DNA of 28,221 nt from JAWLCA01 sp050485905 (GTDB lineage: Bacteria; Pseudomonadota; Alphaproteobacteria; Rhodobacterales; Rhodobacteraceae): positions 1 to 28,221 of the forward strand of contig JBJHCH010000035.1 of NCBI GenBank assembly GCA_050485905.1, given 5' to 3'. The notes beneath the pieces are model-generated. The model did not search any database and was not told the origin of the DNA. It saw nothing but the letters and a program-made list of their open reading frames with translations. Shown piece after piece: positions 22,098-28,221 of this stretch; position 1 is the first letter of the stretch; each line of letters begins with the position of its first letter. Both the position numbers and the translations under genes were made by a program.

Positions 22098-23678
22098 TCA
22101 ATACCCGATCGCGCAACCATCCTTCCGCGGGTCCGAAGCCCCCTCCAGATAGCCCCCCGCATGGTCGATCCGAACCGCCTGCGCCCCCCCCAGCGGAGCC
22201 TCCTCCTCAGACAGGGCATGCCCCATCTCCACCAGATCGGCCCGCACCTTTTCGGGATACCCCCGCTCGATCCGCAGCCCGTCCGGTCCCGAAAAGGCCC
22301 TGGGCGCATCAATCGCCGCCTGCGGATCCATCCCGAAATCGACCATGTTCGACAAAAAGCGCGCATGCCCCGTCGCCTGATAGGCCCCGCCCATCACCCC
22401 GAACGGCATCGTCACCCGCCCGCCCTCGGCCAGCATCCCCGGAATGATCGTATGCATCGGCCGCTTCCCCGGCCCCGCCTCGTTCGGATGCCCCGGAAGC
22501 AGGTTGAACCCGGCCCCCCGGTTCTGAAACAGCAGCCCGAACTTTTCCGACGCAAACCCCGACCCGAAGCCCGAGAACAGCGAATAGATCAGCGACACCG
22601 CCATCCGTTCCCGGTCCACCACCGTGATCAGAACCGTATCCCGATGCACCGCCTCGGTCAGCGGCGCAGCAGCCGGCATCGCCCTTTTCGGGTCGATCAG
22701 CCCCGCCAGCCTCGCCGCCGTTTCCGGGGCCAGCATGTGATCCAGCCGCGTCGTATGGTCGGGATCGGCAATGAAGCGGTTGCGGGCATCATAGGCCAGC
22801 TTCGTCGCCTCGGCCTCCAGATGCGCCCGCTCTGTCCCCAGCGGGTCCATTCCTGCCACGTCGAAATGGCTCAGGATGTTCAGGATCAGATGCGCCGTCG
22901 CCCCCTGACCGTTCGGCGGATGCTCCAGCAGATCGACGCCCTTGTAGCCGCCCGTCAGCGGCTCGGTCCAGTCGCAGGCGGTGGCTGCCAGGTCGTCCAG
23001 CGTGTGCCCCTGACCCAGCGCCTGGAGCGAGGCGATCAGGTCCTCAGCCACCTCGCCCTCATAGAACCCCGCCCGCCCCAGCGCCGCGATCCGGCGCAAC
23101 ACTTCTGCGACGCCGGGTGCGCGGAACCGGGTGCCGACATCGGGCGCGCGGCCGTCCAGCAGGTAGAAATCCCGCGCGGCACCCTTCAGGTAATCGACCC
23201 CGTCCGCCCAGTCCCGCGCCGTGCGCGGGGCGACAGGGATGCCCTCTGCGGCCAGACGGATAGCCGGGGCGAGAACCTCGGCCAGTTCCAGCAGGCCGAA
23301 GTCCTGCGACAGCCGGCACAGTGCATCGACCGCGCCGGGCAGTGTGATCGCCTCTGGCCCCGCCGCGGGCATCGCCGTCAGCCCCCGGTCGCGCAGCGCC
23401 TGCGCATCCATCGAAGCGGGCGCCCGGCCCGATCCGTTCAGCCCGATCACCCGCTCGTCACCCGCGGGCTTCACCAGCGCGAAACAATCGCCGGCCAGTC
23501 CGCACATATGCGGCTCTGCCACGGTCAGAACCATCGCGCCGGCAATCGCCGCATCGACGGCATTGCCGCCCGCGCGGAGGGTTGCCACGGCGGCCTCAGC
23601 CGCCAGCGGATGCGACGTTGCACAGATGCCGTTCGCCGCCAGCACGGGCGAACGCCCCGGAAAATGAAAATTGCGCAT
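22098..23678 (-). CDS. Gamma-glutamyltransferase-family Ntn hydrolase
   Basis: A 526-residue GGT-superfamily protein. T348 in EAVHRDTVLITVVD is the residue at which the proenzyme cleaves itself and which becomes the N-terminal nucleophile. NGSGRAP (81-87) binds the gamma-glutamyl alpha-carboxylate end and PLTGGYKG and PPNGQG are usual large-subunit motifs; FGVMGGAYQATGHA is the conserved small-subunit core. There is no signal peptide (MRNFHFPGRSPVLAANG), so the enzyme is cytoplasmic, unlike periplasmic Ggt; this fits the HpxW oxamate amidohydrolase-type or similar branch, which is a possible alternative function. ATG 23678 follows AGAGGGGCAAG. The flanking palindrome at 23690-23712 lies just upstream. 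Confidence 0.88.
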   Translation of the reverse strand: MRNFHFPGRSPVLAANGICATSHPLAAEAAVATLRAGGNAVDAAIAGAMVLTVAEPHMCGLAGDCFALVKPAGDERVIGLNGSGRAPASMDAQALRDRGLTAMPAAGPEAITLPGAVDALCRLSQDFGLLELAEVLAPAIRLAAEGIPVAPRTARDWADGVDYLKGAARDFYLLDGRAPDVGTRFRAPGVAEVLRRIAALGRAGFYEGEVAEDLIASLQALGQGHTLDDLAATACDWTEPLTGGYKGVDLLEHPPNGQGATAHLILNILSHFDVAGMDPLGTERAHLEAEATKLAYDARNRFIADPDHTTRLDHMLAPETAARLAGLIDPKRAMPAAAPLTEAVHRDTVLITVVDRERMAVSLIYSLFSGFGSGFASEKFGLLFQNRGAGFNLLPGHPNEAGPGKRPMHTIIPGMLAEGGRVTMPFGVMGGAYQATGHARFLSNMVDFGMDPQAAIDAPRAFSGPDGLRIERGYPEKVRADLVEMGHALSEEEAPLGGAQAVRIDHAGGYLEGASDPRKDGCAIGY

Positions 23679-23689
23679 CTTGCCCCTCT

Positions 23690-23712
23690 GCCCTAGCGGC
23701 GCAGACTAGGGC
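23690..23712. repeat. Inverted repeat upstream of the GGT-family gene
   Basis: GCCCTAG (23690-23696) and CTAGGGC (23706-23712) form a 7-bp perfect inverted repeat with a 9-nt loop. It lies 12 nt before the GGT start and 22 nt after the RsbW-type gene. It could end the RsbVW transcript or act as an operator or leader hairpin for the GGT gene; no T tract follows it. Confidence 0.45.
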
Positions 23713-23734
23713 CGTCGCCGGCCGATGCAAGGGC

Positions 23735-24226
23735 TCATGGCCGGCTTGCAGCGGGGCGAACGGGCGCCTCGGGCGCTGGGTCAATGCGGATGCGGAAGGC
23801 GAGTTCGTTCTGATCGCCGGCGCGCCGGTAGGCGATCCCCTCGGCCAGCTTACGGATCAGGAACCAGCCGAAGCCGCCCTCGGGCAGGGCGTCAGTCGGG
23901 CCGTTGAGGTTGGATTGTGCACCGTTCGGCAGCACTCCGTCGGGCATGCCCGCGCCGCGGTCGCGGATCAGGCAGTGCAGCACGACCCCCTCATGGTTCA
24001 GGGTAATCTCTATCGGGCCATCCGTTCGCGCATAGGCATGTTCGACCACGTTGTTCAGCACCTCTGCCAGAACCAGTTCGACCGAGATCAGCGCCTGCGG
24101 CGAGACACCGCGGGCGGAAAGCCCCGCGACCAGCTTTTCAAGCGCGGCACGCACCGCCAGCGGATCGCTGTCAACGGTCATGGAAAGCGCGCTGTCCATC
24201 GGCGGCTGGGGCCGATTCTGGGGCAT
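23735..24226 (-). CDS. RsbW-type anti-sigma factor / serine kinase (HATPase_c_2)
   Basis: A 163-residue GHKL ATPase. The N box is SVELVLAEVLNNVVEHAY, the G1 box is DRGAGMPDG, and the second glycine box is EGGFGWFLIRKLAEGIAYRR. This is the layout of RsbW and SpoIIAB-type kinases, which hold a target (a sigma factor in Bacillus) until the STAS antagonist releases it. ATG 24226 lies 10 nt after the rsbV-like stop; TTG 24244 would overlap that gene and ATG 24199 is a shorter option. No sigma factor or PP2C phosphatase lies nearby, so the target is not visible. The two genes form a minus-strand pair. Confidence 0.88.
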   Translation of the reverse strand: MPQNRPQPPMDSALSMTVDSDPLAVRAALEKLVAGLSARGVSPQALISVELVLAEVLNNVVEHAYARTDGPIEITLNHEGVVLHCLIRDRGAGMPDGVLPNGAQSNLNGPTDALPEGGFGWFLIRKLAEGIAYRRAGDQNELAFRIRIDPAPEAPVRPAASRP

Positions 24227-24236
24227 ATTTGCGGGC

Positions 24237-24584
24237 CTAACCAACGCTGCGAAGGTGATCGGTGGATGCGGTCGGAGCAGTCTGGTGGATCGTGAACACG
24301 CTGTCCATGCGGGTCAGGCGGAAAACCTTGGCGACTGAGGGCGTCAGTCCGGCAAGTTCCAGCCGGCGTTCGGGGGCGAGGATCTTCATGACCGCAACCA
24401 CTGCGCCTAGGCCGCTGCTGTCGAGAAATTCCACCTGAGAAAGATCGAGCACGACAGGGCCGTGGCCGCCGTCGGTCGCTTCGCGCATCTCCTCCTTGAA
24501 GCGGATCGCCACCGCAGCGTCGATCCTGCTTTCCAGCACCCGCACGGTCTGTCCTGTTTGGGTCGTTTCCGTGACGATTTGCAT
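24237..24584 (-). CDS. RsbV-type STAS anti-sigma factor antagonist
   Basis: A 115-residue STAS-domain protein. VVLDLSQVEFLDSSGLGAVVAVMK is the diagnostic core; the serine pair S56-S57 in DSSGLG includes the site phosphorylated by the partner kinase. The rest, RRLELAGLTPSVAKVFRLTRMDSVFTIH, completes the STAS fold. Dephosphorylated RsbV binds RsbW and frees the target. ATG 24584 has AAAGGTGGG upstream. The partner kinase gene follows 10 nt after it, so the pair is co-transcribed. Confidence 0.92.
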   Translation of the reverse strand: MQIVTETTQTGQTVRVLESRIDAAVAIRFKEEMREATDGGHGPVVLDLSQVEFLDSSGLGAVVAVMKILAPERRLELAGLTPSVAKVFRLTRMDSVFTIHQTAPTASTDHLRSVG

Positions 24585-24670
24585 CTGCCCACCTTTCGTC
24601 GCAGCCTTTGCGCCGCAGGCTAGACGGGATTCGTTACCATTCTGTTGGGCCTTTGGCGGGAGTTGAGTGC

Positions 24671-25129
24671 TTGGAAGACCGCTGCAATTACAACGAATTG
24701 GCCGCCCGCGTCGCCAGCCTGACGGCGAATGAGGATGATGTGGTGGCGTTGATGGCGACTTTGGTTTGTGAGGTGCATCATTCGGATGACCGGTTCGACT
24801 GGACCGGGTTCTACCGCGTTGTGGGGCCTGAACTGCTGAAGATCGGGCCGTATCAGGGCGGGCATGGGTGCCTGGTCATTCCGTTCTCGCGCGGGGTCTG
24901 CGGGGCGGCGGCGCGGACGGGGGAGGTTCAGCTTGTGCCGGAAGTCGATGATTTTCCTGGACATATTGCCTGCTCATCGTCGACCAGATCGGAGATCGTG
25001 CTGCCGGTCCATGACCGCGAGGGGCGGTTGATCGCGGTGTTCGACATCGACAGCGACCGGCCCGCGGCCTTTGATCAGGCGGATGCGGAGGGGCTGTCGG
25101 CGATCCTGAAATCGGTGTTTTCCCGCTGA
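24671..25129 (+). CDS. msrC: Free methionine-(R)-sulfoxide reductase (GAF-domain fRMsr)
   Basis: A 152-residue GAF-domain enzyme. All three redox cysteines of the family are present: C67 in GPYQGGHGC, C77 in RGVCG and C101 in GHIACSS, together with the DDRFDWTGFYRV entry and RSEIVLPVHDREGRLIAVFDIDS. It reduces free Met-R-O using thioredoxin and so helps protect the cell from oxidative damage. The start is a TTG at 24671, eight bases after GGGAG; the next possible start upstream is TTG 24653. The length agrees with the family (about 150-165). It is divergent from the RsbVW pair and followed by the repeat-rich spacer. Confidence 0.92.
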   Translation: MEDRCNYNELAARVASLTANEDDVVALMATLVCEVHHSDDRFDWTGFYRVVGPELLKIGPYQGGHGCLVIPFSRGVCGAAARTGEVQLVPEVDDFPGHIACSSSTRSEIVLPVHDREGRLIAVFDIDSDRPAAFDQADAEGLSAILKSVFSR

Positions 25130-25134
25130 ATCCG

Positions 25135-25192
25135 ACGTATGATTCACGTATGTTTTGCGTGCACATCACGTGCATACGTTGTGTGCATGTCA
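25135..25192. repeat. Nested direct and inverted repeats after msrC
   Basis: ACGTATG occurs at 25135-25141 and 25146-25152 (11-bp period) and its complement CATACGT at 25173-25179. Inside lie TGCAC (25160-25164) and GTGCA (25170-25174), which also form a stem, and a further GTGTGCATG at 25181-25189. The segment is much AT-richer than the genes around it and starts six bases after the msrC stop. Confidence 0.6.
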
Positions 25193-25252
25193 GGCGGGCG
25201 TTTCCGTCAGGGTCTTGATCGCAAAGAAGAACCTGCCGCGCACTCCAACAAA

Positions 25253-25322
25253 GCCATACCCTAAACGGTATATACCCGAAAAGGTATATACCCGATGCGG
25301 TATATACCGGAAAAGGTATGGC
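25253..25322. repeat. 16-bp-period array of GGTATATACC palindromes
   Basis: The perfect 10-bp palindrome GGTATATACC occurs at 25267-25276, 25283-25292 and 25299-25308, so exactly every 16 bp, with six-base spacers that differ (cgaaaa, cgatgc). Half-palindromes flank it at the same spacing: GCCATACC (25253-25260) on the left and GGTATGGC (25315-25322) on the right, which are exact reverse complements. The whole 70 bp is thus symmetric about 25287.5 in its palindromes but not in its spacers. As RNA it could form four successive hairpins with six-base loops. It lies between the 3' ends of msrC and the VOC gene. Confidence 0.85.
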
Positions 25323-25344
25323 GGGAGACTGACCCCGGCGGGGA

Positions 25345-25767
25345 TCAGGGCAGGGGACGGCTGGGCACCCAGGTGTAGCCGTCGGGGCAAAGGATCACCG
25401 CCTCTCGCAGCCCGTGCGGCTTGTCTGCGGGAGGCTGCAGGACCATGCCGCCCGCGGGTTCGGCCAGCGCCGCAGCGGCATCCGGGTCGGTCTGGTAGAG
25501 CCGGATTTCCAGCCCGCCGCCGCGGGGGCCGGATTCGGGGATCAGCGAGGGCAGCGGGTGGCTGTGATAGGTGCTGTCGGCGTGAAGCTGGAACACCTGC
25601 CCGGCGTAGGCGATGATCGCGAAATCGGCCGAGAGGCGATGCGCGGTCATGCCGAAGACGCGGGACAGGAACGCGGCGTGGCCCCGCACGTCGCGGACCA
25701 GCAGGTTGAGGCCGAGGCCGGTGAGGGATCGCCCGAACCCCTCGGGCGAGACGGTTTCGTAGTCCAT
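25345..25767 (-). CDS. VOC-superfamily (glyoxalase-like) protein
   Basis: A 140-residue protein with paired beta-alpha-beta modules: GLGLNLLVRDVRGHAAFLSRVFGMTAHRLSADFAIIAY, then a middle segment with the possible metal ligand H65 (QLHADSTYHSHPLPSLI), and the second module GGLEIRLYQTDPDAAAALAEPAGGMVLQPPADKPHGLREAVILCPDGYTWVPSRP. VOC proteins include glyoxalase I, dioxygenases and bleomycin-type binding proteins; the sequence does not show which. ATG 25767 is preferred over GTG 25776. It is divergent from rluA (34 bp between starts) and its 3' end faces the palindrome array. Confidence 0.75.
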   Translation of the reverse strand: MDYETVSPEGFGRSLTGLGLNLLVRDVRGHAAFLSRVFGMTAHRLSADFAIIAYAGQVFQLHADSTYHSHPLPSLIPESGPRGGGLEIRLYQTDPDAAAALAEPAGGMVLQPPADKPHGLREAVILCPDGYTWVPSRPLP

Positions 25768-25801
25768 TGCCCGCACCCCCGTTCCGCCCTATCCCCGGCC
25801 C

Positions 25802-26449
25802 ATGACCGAGGAGTATTCCCCGCCCGACGAGGCCCTGCGCATCCTGCACCATGATGCGCAGATCGTGGTGGTGGACAAGCCCGCGGGCCTGCTGTCGGTG
25901 CCGGGGCGGGGGGAGCATCTGGCCGATTGCCTGATCGCCCGGCTGGCGCGGGTGTTTCCCGATGTGCTGCTGGTGCACCGGCTGGATCGCGACACGTCAG
26001 GGGTGATGGTATTCGCCCTGAACAAGGCGGCGCAGCGCGACCTGTCGGCGGAGTTCGAGGCGCGGCGGACGAAGAAGGTCTATGTCGCCCGCGTCTGGGG
26101 CGCGATGGCGGAAAAGTCCGGGCGGATCGACCTGCCGCTGGCGGTGGACTGGCCGAACCGGCCCCGACAGAAGGTCGATCACCAGGCCGGGCGGCCCTCT
26201 GTCACCGACTGGCGGGTGCTGAGGGTCGAGGACGGGACGACGCGGCTGCGGCTGATGCCGGTGACCGGGCGCAGCCATCAGTTGCGCGTGCATATGCTGG
26301 CCATCGGCCACCCGATCCTGGGCGACACGATCTATGCCGAGGGGCCGGCGCGGGACTTTCCCCGGCTGATGCTGCATGCGGAGTCGCTGCGGATCCGGCA
26401 CCCCGAGGCGGGCAAGAGTTATACGTTCACGACCAAGGCGCCGTTCTAG
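25802..26449 (+). CDS. rluA: RluA-family pseudouridine synthase
   Basis: A 215-residue enzyme. The catalytic aspartate is D62 in LLVHRLDRDTSGVMVFALNK, the invariant HRLDxxTSG motif. IVVVDKPAGLLSVPG, KVYVARVWG and TGRSHQLRVHMLAIGHPILGDTIYA complete the RluA fold, and there is no N-terminal S4 domain. The length is close to E. coli RluA (219), which modifies U746 of 23S rRNA and U32 of some tRNAs; RluC and RluD types are longer. The start ATG 25802 follows CCCCGGCC without a clear Shine-Dalgarno. Its stop TAG lies in a CTAG shared with the convergent gene. Confidence 0.87.
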   Translation: MTEEYSPPDEALRILHHDAQIVVVDKPAGLLSVPGRGEHLADCLIARLARVFPDVLLVHRLDRDTSGVMVFALNKAAQRDLSAEFEARRTKKVYVARVWGAMAEKSGRIDLPLAVDWPNRPRQKVDHQAGRPSVTDWRVLRVEDGTTRLRLMPVTGRSHQLRVHMLAIGHPILGDTIYAEGPARDFPRLMLHAESLRIRHPEAGKSYTFTTKAPF

Positions 26450-27006
26450 CGGCCCATCACCTGCCGGCCGATCCACAGGAAGCTGATCGCGAACATCGCC
26501 CGCTGCATCGCGCCCGCGACATCCGGGAATTGCAGCATCGCAAGCGGCAGCGCGATCGAGGCCACCGCGGCGATCCAGCTGAGCCCGTCGTGCCCCGGCC
26601 ACCCGGCCCGCCACAACCGCGCGACCGCCGCCACGCAGAATGCCGTGCCCATGACATTCGCCATCATCGAATGCACCATGTCCTCGGCCGGATCGAACCC
26701 CATCGCCGGGTCGATGGGGGCCGCCGACCAGAGGCCGACGCCCGCCATTGCGGCACCGAAGACCGCAAGCGCCCCGGCGATCACCCGGCCCCGCGACCAG
26801 ATCATCAGCGCCGAGATGAGAACGCCCGCGCCGAAGGCGAGGAACCCCGTGCGCATGATCCAGGCGTTGGGCATGTTCTGGCCGGCCATCTGGCTGGTGC
26901 GGTGCATCAGCGAGGAATAATCGGGATGCGAGAAATACGGCCCGACCAGAATTGCCAGCACCATGCCGGCGATGCCCAGAAGCGCGGGCAGAGCTGCGCG
27001 CGGCAT
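26446..27006 (-). CDS. DUF998-type membrane protein
   Basis: A 186-residue protein with six hydrophobic segments (starting ALPALLGIAGMVLAILVGPYF). The stretch FLAFGAGVLISAL, then PIDPAMGFDPAEDMVHSMMANVMGTAFCVAA, matches the conserved motif of DUF998 inner-membrane proteins, in which a His (here H111) lies in a membrane segment. The function is unknown. Its start directly follows the stop of the M48 peptidase gene (TAGATG), so the two are co-transcribed. The stop shares CTAG with rluA. Confidence 0.75.
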   Translation of the reverse strand: MPRAALPALLGIAGMVLAILVGPYFSHPDYSSLMHRTSQMAGQNMPNAWIMRTGFLAFGAGVLISALMIWSRGRVIAGALAVFGAAMAGVGLWSAAPIDPAMGFDPAEDMVHSMMANVMGTAFCVAAVARLWRAGWPGHDGLSWIAAVASIALPLAMLQFPDVAGAMQRAMFAISFLWIGRQVMGR

Positions 27007-27732
27007 CTACCGCAGCCCGTCGAGCGTCTGCCTGACGACCTGGATGCGCTGGGCGTTGGGCGGATGGGTAGACAGGAAATTGTTGCGCGGATCGGGGATG
27101 CGCGAGAAGAAGGCCGCGCCGCGTTCCGGGTCATAGCCCGCGCGGAAGGCGATGACGGTGCCAAGCTGGTCCGCCTCCAGTTCGAATTCGCGCGAATAGG
27201 TGCGGGCGCCGACGCTTGCGCCCAGCCGCGAGGCCGCATCGACCTCTACCTGTCCGGCGCCGCCAAGGCTGGCGAGCGTGCCGAGGATCAGCGCGCCGGT
27301 CATCGCCGATTGCTGCACACGCGGCAGGTGCCCGGCGATGTGGTGTCCGGCCTCATGCCCCAGGATGAAGGCCAGTTCATCCTGATTGCGGGCATCCGCG
27401 ATCAGCGCCAGGGTGAAGCCGATGACCGGGCGGCCGTCGCGCTGCACGGTCTGGAAGGCATTGGGCGGCTGGCCGGGGCGGTCGTCGATCACCACAAGGA
27501 AATCGCAGTTTGCACGGGGGTTGCGGGTGCGACATTCACGGACCGCGATGGGGCGCGTCCGCTCCACCACCTGCACGAAGTTGCGCGCCGCGGTCTGGCT
27601 GTCCAGCCTCTCGCCCGTGACGACGGGGGCGGGCTGCGGACGCGGAGCGGGCGCAGGATCAAGCGGCGCGCAGGCGCCCGCGACCAGCGCGAGTATCAGC
27701 CCCAGATTGGTGAGATGTCGAAACCCTGCCAC
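27007..27732 (-). CDS. M48-family metallopeptidase, probable lipoprotein
   Basis: A 241-residue zinc peptidase. H126-E127-xx-H130 in GHEAGHH is the zinc motif and E186 in FELEADQLG is the third ligand, as in peptidase family M48. The start GTG 27732 gives a short signal peptide (LTNLGLILALVAGAC) whose cysteine C21 suggests a lipoprotein, although the lipobox (AGAC) is weaker than the consensus; the longer ATG frame at 27810 would put a basic leader in front of it. After it comes a Pro/Ala-rich linker. Likely role: outer-membrane or periplasmic quality control, similar in kind to BepA/LoiP-type enzymes; the substrate is unknown. It is transcribed with the DUF998 gene. Confidence 0.87.
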   Translation of the reverse strand: MAGFRHLTNLGLILALVAGACAPLDPAPAPRPQPAPVVTGERLDSQTAARNFVQVVERTRPIAVRECRTRNPRANCDFLVVIDDRPGQPPNAFQTVQRDGRPVIGFTLALIADARNQDELAFILGHEAGHHIAGHLPRVQQSAMTGALILGTLASLGGAGQVEVDAASRLGASVGARTYSREFELEADQLGTVIAFRAGYDPERGAAFFSRIPDPRNNFLSTHPPNAQRIQVVRQTLDGLR

Positions 27733-27877
27733 GTGCCGTCCCTTGTTTTGCACGACACTAGCAGACCGGCGGCGGCGGAAAAGGGCGCTCTGGCCCGCGT
27801 TCACGGTCATGTGCGGCGGCGCAGGTGATTTCGGCGCCTCGATTGCGTGTCGCCGAGGCCCGCGCTAGGGTGCCGCC

Positions 27878-28123
27878 ATGTTCACGATAGAGCACGATTT
27901 CGACGCCACCGTCATCACCCTGATCGACGAGGGCAGCCCGTCTCTGCAGGAGGATGTGATCCTGCAGGCGTTCGAGGAATGTGTGACGGTCGAGCAATAC
28001 GATGCGCGCACCGACGGCATGTGCAAGATCACGCTGTCGATGGCGCAGGTGCGCGACCTGGCCGCGGCCCTGAACCTGCCGGAAGGCGTCTATCGCCTGA
28101 CCGCGCGCAAGGCCGGCGGCTGA
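27878..28123 (+). CDS. Small conserved-looking protein of unknown function (81 aa)
   Basis: An 81-residue acidic protein beginning MFTIEHDFDATVITLIDEGS with no signal peptide or membrane segment. Predicted layout: a beta strand, a helix around residues 24-32, then a second strand and a helix (MAQVRDLAAALNLPEGVYRLTAR). I do not recognise the family. ATG 27878 has no strong ribosome-binding site (TAGGGTGCCGCC upstream). Codon use and the high third-position GC match neighbouring genes, which supports it being real. It is divergent from the M48 peptidase and convergent with the cold-shock gene, with only six bases between their stops. Confidence 0.65.
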   Translation: MFTIEHDFDATVITLIDEGSPSLQEDVILQAFEECVTVEQYDARTDGMCKITLSMAQVRDLAAALNLPEGVYRLTARKAGG

Positions 28124-28129
28124 GCCGGA

Positions 28130-28221
28130 TCAGAGCAGTTTCAGGTCGCTTGCGGATTCCCGCCCGTCGCGGCCCGACTGAAGCTCGTATGCCACTTTCT
28201 GATTGTCGTTGAGCCCTTTCA
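28130..28221 (-). CDS. Cold-shock protein, C-terminal part (runs off right edge)
   Basis: The minus strand reads KGLNDNQKVAYELQSGRDGRESASDLKLL then stop TGA (28130-28132), about 30 residues. This is the C-terminal strand pair of a CspA-type cold-shock domain; the GL.DNQKV.YE...GRDGRESA..LKL pattern is the usual ending in Rhodobacteraceae. These proteins bind single-stranded nucleic acids and melt mRNA structure. The RNP1/RNP2 motifs lie beyond the window, so it cannot be checked for length or for two fused domains. Confidence 0.82.
   Translation of the reverse strand, partial: KGLNDNQKVAYELQSGRDGRESASDLKLL

Noticed and set aside
25158..25174. CACGTG at 25167-25172 as a parS site
   Set aside because: Only the central six bases match; the TGTTT/AAACA arms needed for ParB are missing.
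25253..25322. CRISPR-like repeats
   Set aside because: Repeat is 10 bp with 6-bp spacers; CRISPR repeats are 23-50 bp with 25-50 bp spacers, and no cas gene is near.
25155..25616. Plus-strand open frame through the palindrome array
   Set aside because: It is antisense to the VOC gene, has an unnatural repetitive product over the palindromes, and no ribosome-binding site.

Overview
The window (28.2 kb, high GC) looks like a chromosomal segment of an alphaproteobacterium, most probably Rhodobacteraceae. The reasons are the codon and base composition, a COQ9 gene divergent from rpsU, a putA gene without the DNA-binding head domain paired with a divergent Lrp-type regulator, a cold-shock protein tail, and a perfect CtrA-type box (TTAA-N7-TTAAC). 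I saw no insertion sequence, integrase, phage gene, tRNA, rRNA or CRISPR array. It is mostly compact core-type chromosome with a few structured, AT-richer spacers.

Layout. 1-5091: an FAD oxidoreductase (cut by the left edge) is divergent from mnmD, which overlaps a DMT-family transporter. Facing them on the minus strand are a quinone oxidoreductase, a class IV aminotransferase and COQ9. 5113-9077: rpsU with an unusual leader and a terminator, then a two-gene envelope unit (polysaccharide export protein plus outer-membrane barrel) and a four-domain periplasmic protein (YbaY-, MliC-, COG3650- and META-like parts). 9074-13082: the proline catabolic pair, an Lrp-type regulator (putR-like) and putA. 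13139-20286: eight same-strand genes, overlapping or closely spaced (rhomboid protease, haloacid dehalogenase, three alpha/beta hydrolases, PLP dehydratase, MFS exporter, zinc alcohol dehydrogenase); this resembles a small-molecule catabolism or detoxification operon with mixed functions. 20268-23678: a GNAT acetyltransferase divergent from an enolase-superfamily enzyme, and a cytoplasmic gamma-glutamyltransferase-like hydrolase. 23735-25129: an RsbV/RsbW-type partner-switch pair divergent from free methionine-(R)-sulfoxide reductase. 25345-28221: VOC protein, RluA pseudouridine synthase, DUF998 membrane protein, M48 lipoprotein peptidase, a small unknown protein, and the C-terminus of a cold-shock protein.

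How the parts relate. Several genes concern RNA and translation (mnmD and perhaps its FAD partner, rpsU, rluA, csp) and several concern the envelope or its stress (export pair, META protein, rhomboid, M48 peptidase). Convergent gene pairs follow a pattern. Either the two stop codons overlap or nearly touch (CTAG used twice, one 19-nt overlap, one 6-nt gap), or the pair is separated by 113-215 bp of AT-richer DNA rich in direct and inverted repeats. The most striking of these spacers, 25130-25344, holds three perfect GGTATATACC palindromes on an exact 16-bp period inside a 70-bp symmetric array. I could not assign this array to any known element, and it is the best candidate here for something undescribed.
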